Source of the DNA: Treponema sp.
Lineage (GTDB): Bacteria; Spirochaetota; Spirochaetia; Treponematales; Breznakiellaceae
Assembly (NCBI GenBank): GCA_031256445.1
Contig: JAIRQN010000092.1
Span: 1 to 40,906 of the forward strand
Length of the DNA stretch: 40,906 bases
Reading direction: 5' to 3'
Positions 38,955 to 40,906 of this stretch are shown here, one piece after another (position 1 is the first letter of the stretch; each line of letters begins with the position of its first letter). The notes under the pieces were generated by a model, which saw nothing but the letters and a program-made list of their open reading frames with translations, ran no database searches and was not told the origin of the DNA. The translations under genes were made by a program, and so were the position numbers.

Positions 38955-39836
38955 ATGAAATTAAAAGACAACCCGCATATTTTCGCGGTCTTTACGATAC
39001 TTTTGTGGTCTTCCGGTTTTGTTTTTACAAGGCTGGCGCTGAGATACTTTACCCCGCTGTCTCTCGGGTTTTTACGGTATGCTTTCGCGTCCGTGCCGTT
39101 AATTATTTTCGCGTTTTTTTTTAAACTGAAAATGCCGCGAAAAGGCGATATAATCTGGTTTGTACTGGCCGGGTTTTTCGGGTTTTTCGCATACATGGTG
39201 ACATTCAACATAGGCTCCCTCTCAGCCACAGCGTCAACATGCAGCCTTGTAATCGCGACATCCCCGGTAATAACAACATTACTGGCAGGAATAATTTACA
39301 GGGAAAAGTTAAAAGTAATTCAATATATCGCGATAATAATAGAGTTCGCAGGAGTCGGCGTATTAACGCTGCTGAACGGAATTTTTTCCGTTAACTCCGG
39401 CTTAATATGGCTGATTCTGGCAAGCGTGTCATTGAGTATCTACAACCTGATTCAAAGAAAACTGATAAAAACATATTCCGCGATACAGGCGGTAATATTC
39501 AGCATCTGGTTAGGCTCGCTGTTATTAATGATATTCATACCCGGTTCAGTTACGGAAATAAAAACCGCGCCTGCGGCGCAGATATTCTATTTGATTATTT
39601 TGGGAGTGTTCGCAAGCGCCATTGCCTTTATTTTCTGGACGCACGCGTTAAGCAAGGCGGCAAACGTCTCAACAGTGACAAATTATATGTTTATTACCCC
39701 TTTTTCAGTCACATTGCTGGGATTTTTTCTGGTAAATGAAACGCCGGATACAGCAACCATAACAGGCGGCATAATAATAATTGCAGGAATGTTTTTATAC
39801 AACTTCCATGACAAAATTTTCAAAAATGTAAATTAA
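38955..39836 (+). CDS. EamA/DMT-family transporter
   Basis: 293 residues with ten predicted membrane helices in two EamA halves. It starts HIFAVFTILLWSSGFVFTRL and has the internal STCSLVIATSPVITTLLAGI segment with Pro after helix 4. The second half repeats the pattern (VSTVTNYMFITPFSVTLLGF). Members export metabolites or amino acids, and the substrate is not predictable. No Shine-Dalgarno sequence is seen. Its position suggests an operon with the exported protein upstream. An AT-rich terminator overlaps its end. Confidence 0.9.
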   Translation: MKLKDNPHIFAVFTILLWSSGFVFTRLALRYFTPLSLGFLRYAFASVPLIIFAFFFKLKMPRKGDIIWFVLAGFFGFFAYMVTFNIGSLSATASTCSLVIATSPVITTLLAGIIYREKLKVIQYIAIIIEFAGVGVLTLLNGIFSVNSGLIWLILASVSLSIYNLIQRKLIKTYSAIQAVIFSIWLGSLLLMIFIPGSVTEIKTAPAAQIFYLIILGVFASAIAFIFWTHALSKAANVSTVTNYMFITPFSVTLLGFFLVNETPDTATITGGIIIIAGMFLYNFHDKIFKNVN

Positions 39837-39862
39837 ATTTATTTTTGAAAATTATTTTTTTA
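39817..39862 (+). terminator. Terminator after the EamA gene
   Basis: The perfect 11-bp arms TTTTCAAAAAT (39817-39827) and ATTTTTGAAAA (39841-39851) are followed by TTATTTTTTTATTT. The first arm lies in the final codons of the gene. Confidence 0.65.
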
Positions 39863-39935
39863 TTTAGAAAATAGTGGACATTACAAATAAAAAGGTATAT
39901 CTTTACTTTAATAAAATTATTTTAAGGAGCTTAAA

Positions 39936-40310
39936 ATGAAGAAAAGATTTTTATTCGGATTTGCCGCTATTTTACTGGCAATGGCAGTTCTCGGCGGGTG
40001 TGAACTGTTTAACAATGAGGGAACTATCGTTGTAAGAAATGCGTCAACCTATTCAGAAGATGAATTTATTGGTGTAAGAATCAGAACCAACATTTCTGAT
40101 TCTGTAACAACTTATAGAGTAGTTTCTACCAGAAGCAGTTTAGCAAGGGGCAGTTCCGCTAATTTTACGCTTGAAGCAGGAAAATACGACATTCAGGTAT
40201 TAGATGTATATAATAGCTGGAGTAGATATACCACTGCTGGTTGGATTACCCTGAATGCGGGTGACACAAAAAGATATAAATTCACCGGCGGCGCTATTGT
40301 AACTGACTAA
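39936..40310 (+). CDS. Small lipoprotein of unknown function
   Basis: 124 residues with the signal peptide FLFGFAAILLAMAVLGG and a Cys at the VLGGC lipobox. The mature part is about 100 residues of beta-strands (GTIVVRNASTYSEDEFIGVR; ANFTLEAGKYDIQVLDVYNS), like a small Ig-like or transthyretin-like domain. AAGGAG precedes the ATG by 7 nt. It is monocistronic, ending in a strong terminator. Confidence 0.82.
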   Translation: MKKRFLFGFAAILLAMAVLGGCELFNNEGTIVVRNASTYSEDEFIGVRIRTNISDSVTTYRVVSTRSSLARGSSANFTLEAGKYDIQVLDVYNSWSRYTTAGWITLNAGDTKRYKFTGGAIVTD

Positions 40311-40324
40311 GTTATTACATTTTT

Positions 40325-40361
40325 AAAAAACGGCAGGGCTTATGTCTCTGCCGTTTTTTTT
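40325..40361 (+). terminator. Intrinsic terminator of the small lipoprotein gene
   Basis: The stem AAAAAACGGCAG/CTGCCGTTTTTT with an 11-nt loop and eight T residues (40354-40361) is a textbook terminator that could work in both directions. Confidence 0.9.
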
Positions 40362-40362
40362 G

Positions 40363-40574
40363 TTTTGCGGGGAAATAAAAGTTTGATAGAGTTGTTCGAT
40401 AACTTCAGTTATTGAACCAAACGAAGTTTGAAACTTCCTTATAAAAATGCAGGACTTGTGAGACAACCAACTCGAACCGAAGGTTCGCAGTTGTCGAACA
40501 AGTCCAATATGGAAGGCGGTGTCCGAAAAGTTGGAAAACTTCTTCGGACAGCCCCTTTGCCTTTTCCCGCAAAA
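40363..40574. other. Multi-hairpin element closed by terminal inverted repeats
   Basis: The ends pair with each other: TTTTGCGGG-G-AAA (40363-40375) with TTTTCCCGCAAAA (40562-40574), about 12 bp with one bulge. Inside are four hairpins: GTTC.ATAACT/AGTTAT.GAAC (40394-40417), GAAGTTT/AAACTTC (40423-40437), a compound stem GGACTTGT..GACAAC..CGAACC paired with GGTTCG..GTTGTC..ACAAGTCC (40452-40505), and GTCCGAA..AAGTT/AACTT..TTCGGAC (40521-40549). No gene is found inside. It could be a structured RNA or a MITE-like mobile element. Confidence 0.65.
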
Positions 40575-40637
40575 AGCATTAATATTGTTTAATGGCGCAA
40601 CTGATGGAACAAGCGCAGATTAAAAAAGGCGGAAAAT

Positions 40638-40841
40638 ATGACAGAAATAATAAATCCCGTTAAAATTACTGTTTCCCAGGAAGATTACGATAATTACGTA
40701 CAACGAAACAGAAACAATTATCCGCAAAATACCCGTATAAGACCAGATGATATGGACTTTTTTGATGCTTTATTATCGGTTGATATGACAACAACCCAGG
40801 AAGGTTTGAATATTTTAAACGCAATTAGCAAACTGGATTAA
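40638..40841 (+). CDS. Small acidic protein, perhaps part of a two-gene unit
   Basis: 67 residues from an ATG with GGCGG about 5 nt upstream. It is acidic and soluble, without membrane helix or signal peptide (VKITVSQEDYDNYVQRNRNN; DDMDFFDALLSVDMTTTQEG). The size and the next gene starting 2 nt after its stop suggest a small regulatory or antitoxin-like partner, but no family is recognised. Confidence 0.6.
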   Translation: MTEIINPVKITVSQEDYDNYVQRNRNNYPQNTRIRPDDMDFFDALLSVDMTTTQEGLNILNAISKLD

Positions 40842-40843
40842 TT

Positions 40844-40906
40844 ATGGAGAATTTTACAAAACAGTCAAATAACATAAAAGATTATCCGGTATTTTCAAAC
40901 ATTGAT
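40844..40906 (+). CDS. Start of an unknown gene, cut by the window edge
   Basis: The ATG at 40844 lies 2 nt after the previous stop. Twenty-one codons are visible (MENFTKQSNNIKDYPVFSNI, then D) with no stop. The close spacing suggests co-translation with the 67-residue gene. Nothing can be said of its function. Confidence 0.5.
   Translation, partial: MENFTKQSNNIKDYPVFSNID

Overview
The window looks like a chromosomal segment of a gut-type, Treponema-like spirochaete. The signs are many short lipoproteins with relaxed lipoboxes, a GPH-type sugar/cation symporter, FGGY kinase and FAD-enzyme genes in tightly overlapping operons, an alkyl-DHAP-synthase-like protein (treponemes make ether lipids), NlpC/P60 and beta-barrel envelope proteins, and a chromosomal ParA/ParB pair. 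This placement is inferred from gene content; no rRNA or other marker is present.

Layout. (1) 1-1200: AT-rich accessory DNA with a BrnT/BrnA toxin-antitoxin pair, ending in the 3' half of a tRNA-Met without its 5' half, possibly an attachment-site scar. (2) 1230-8863: an integral membrane protein diverges from a NarX-type lipoprotein-like sensor kinase. Its likely partner, a NarL/LuxR response regulator, lies 5 kb away. Between them is an AT-rich stretch with a Cys-rich lipoprotein, a zinc-ribbon/TPR protein, a RelE-like toxin with a small antitoxin, a secreted protein resembling polymorphic toxin domain 23, MazEF, and several copies of structured intergenic repeats. (3) 8880-15063: a small secreted helical protein, an HTH-TetR fusion regulator in an operon with a 908-residue MalT-type (LAL) regulator, a YgjP-like metallopeptidase, and a secreted flavodoxin coupled to a DUF4405 membrane protein. 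(4) 15110-21848: a five-gene, fully overlapping minus-strand operon (glycerol-3-phosphate-dehydrogenase-like FAD protein with a BFD iron-sulfur domain, second FAD oxidoreductase, DUF1667, FGGY kinase, alkyl-DHAP-synthase-like flavoprotein). (5) 21962-26400: a helix-hairpin-helix-like small protein, an orphan D12-class adenine methyltransferase coupled to a GPH symporter, and a PlsC-like acyltransferase. (6) 26397-33893: a six-gene minus-strand cell-envelope operon (two lipoproteins, a beta-helix adhesin-like protein, an outer-membrane barrel, a FecR-domain protein, an NlpC/P60 protein with a C-terminal barrel-like domain) behind a near-consensus promoter. (7) 33940-40906: DnaQ-like exonuclease, ParA-ParB, an 18-kDa outer-membrane barrel, a queuosine-precursor transporter behind a preQ1-like pseudoknot leader, a secreted protein of unknown function, an EamA transporter, a lipoprotein, a 212-nt multi-hairpin element and two unknown small genes, the last running off the window.

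How the genes work together. Region 4 reads as one pathway: phosphorylation of a polyol or glycerol-like substrate, flavin oxidation of the phosphate, electron hand-off through Fe-S/FAD partners, and possibly diversion of the product to ether-lipid synthesis. Region 6 reads as one surface-assembly unit. The most unusual material is non-coding or repeat-like: a duplicated leader element whose hairpins show compensatory base changes, a three-copy terminator-like inverted repeat, 18-bp in-frame tandem repeats inside four unrelated genes, the multi-hairpin element at 40363-40574, and several genes whose -10 box sits only 6-9 nt before the start codon with no Shine-Dalgarno sequence.
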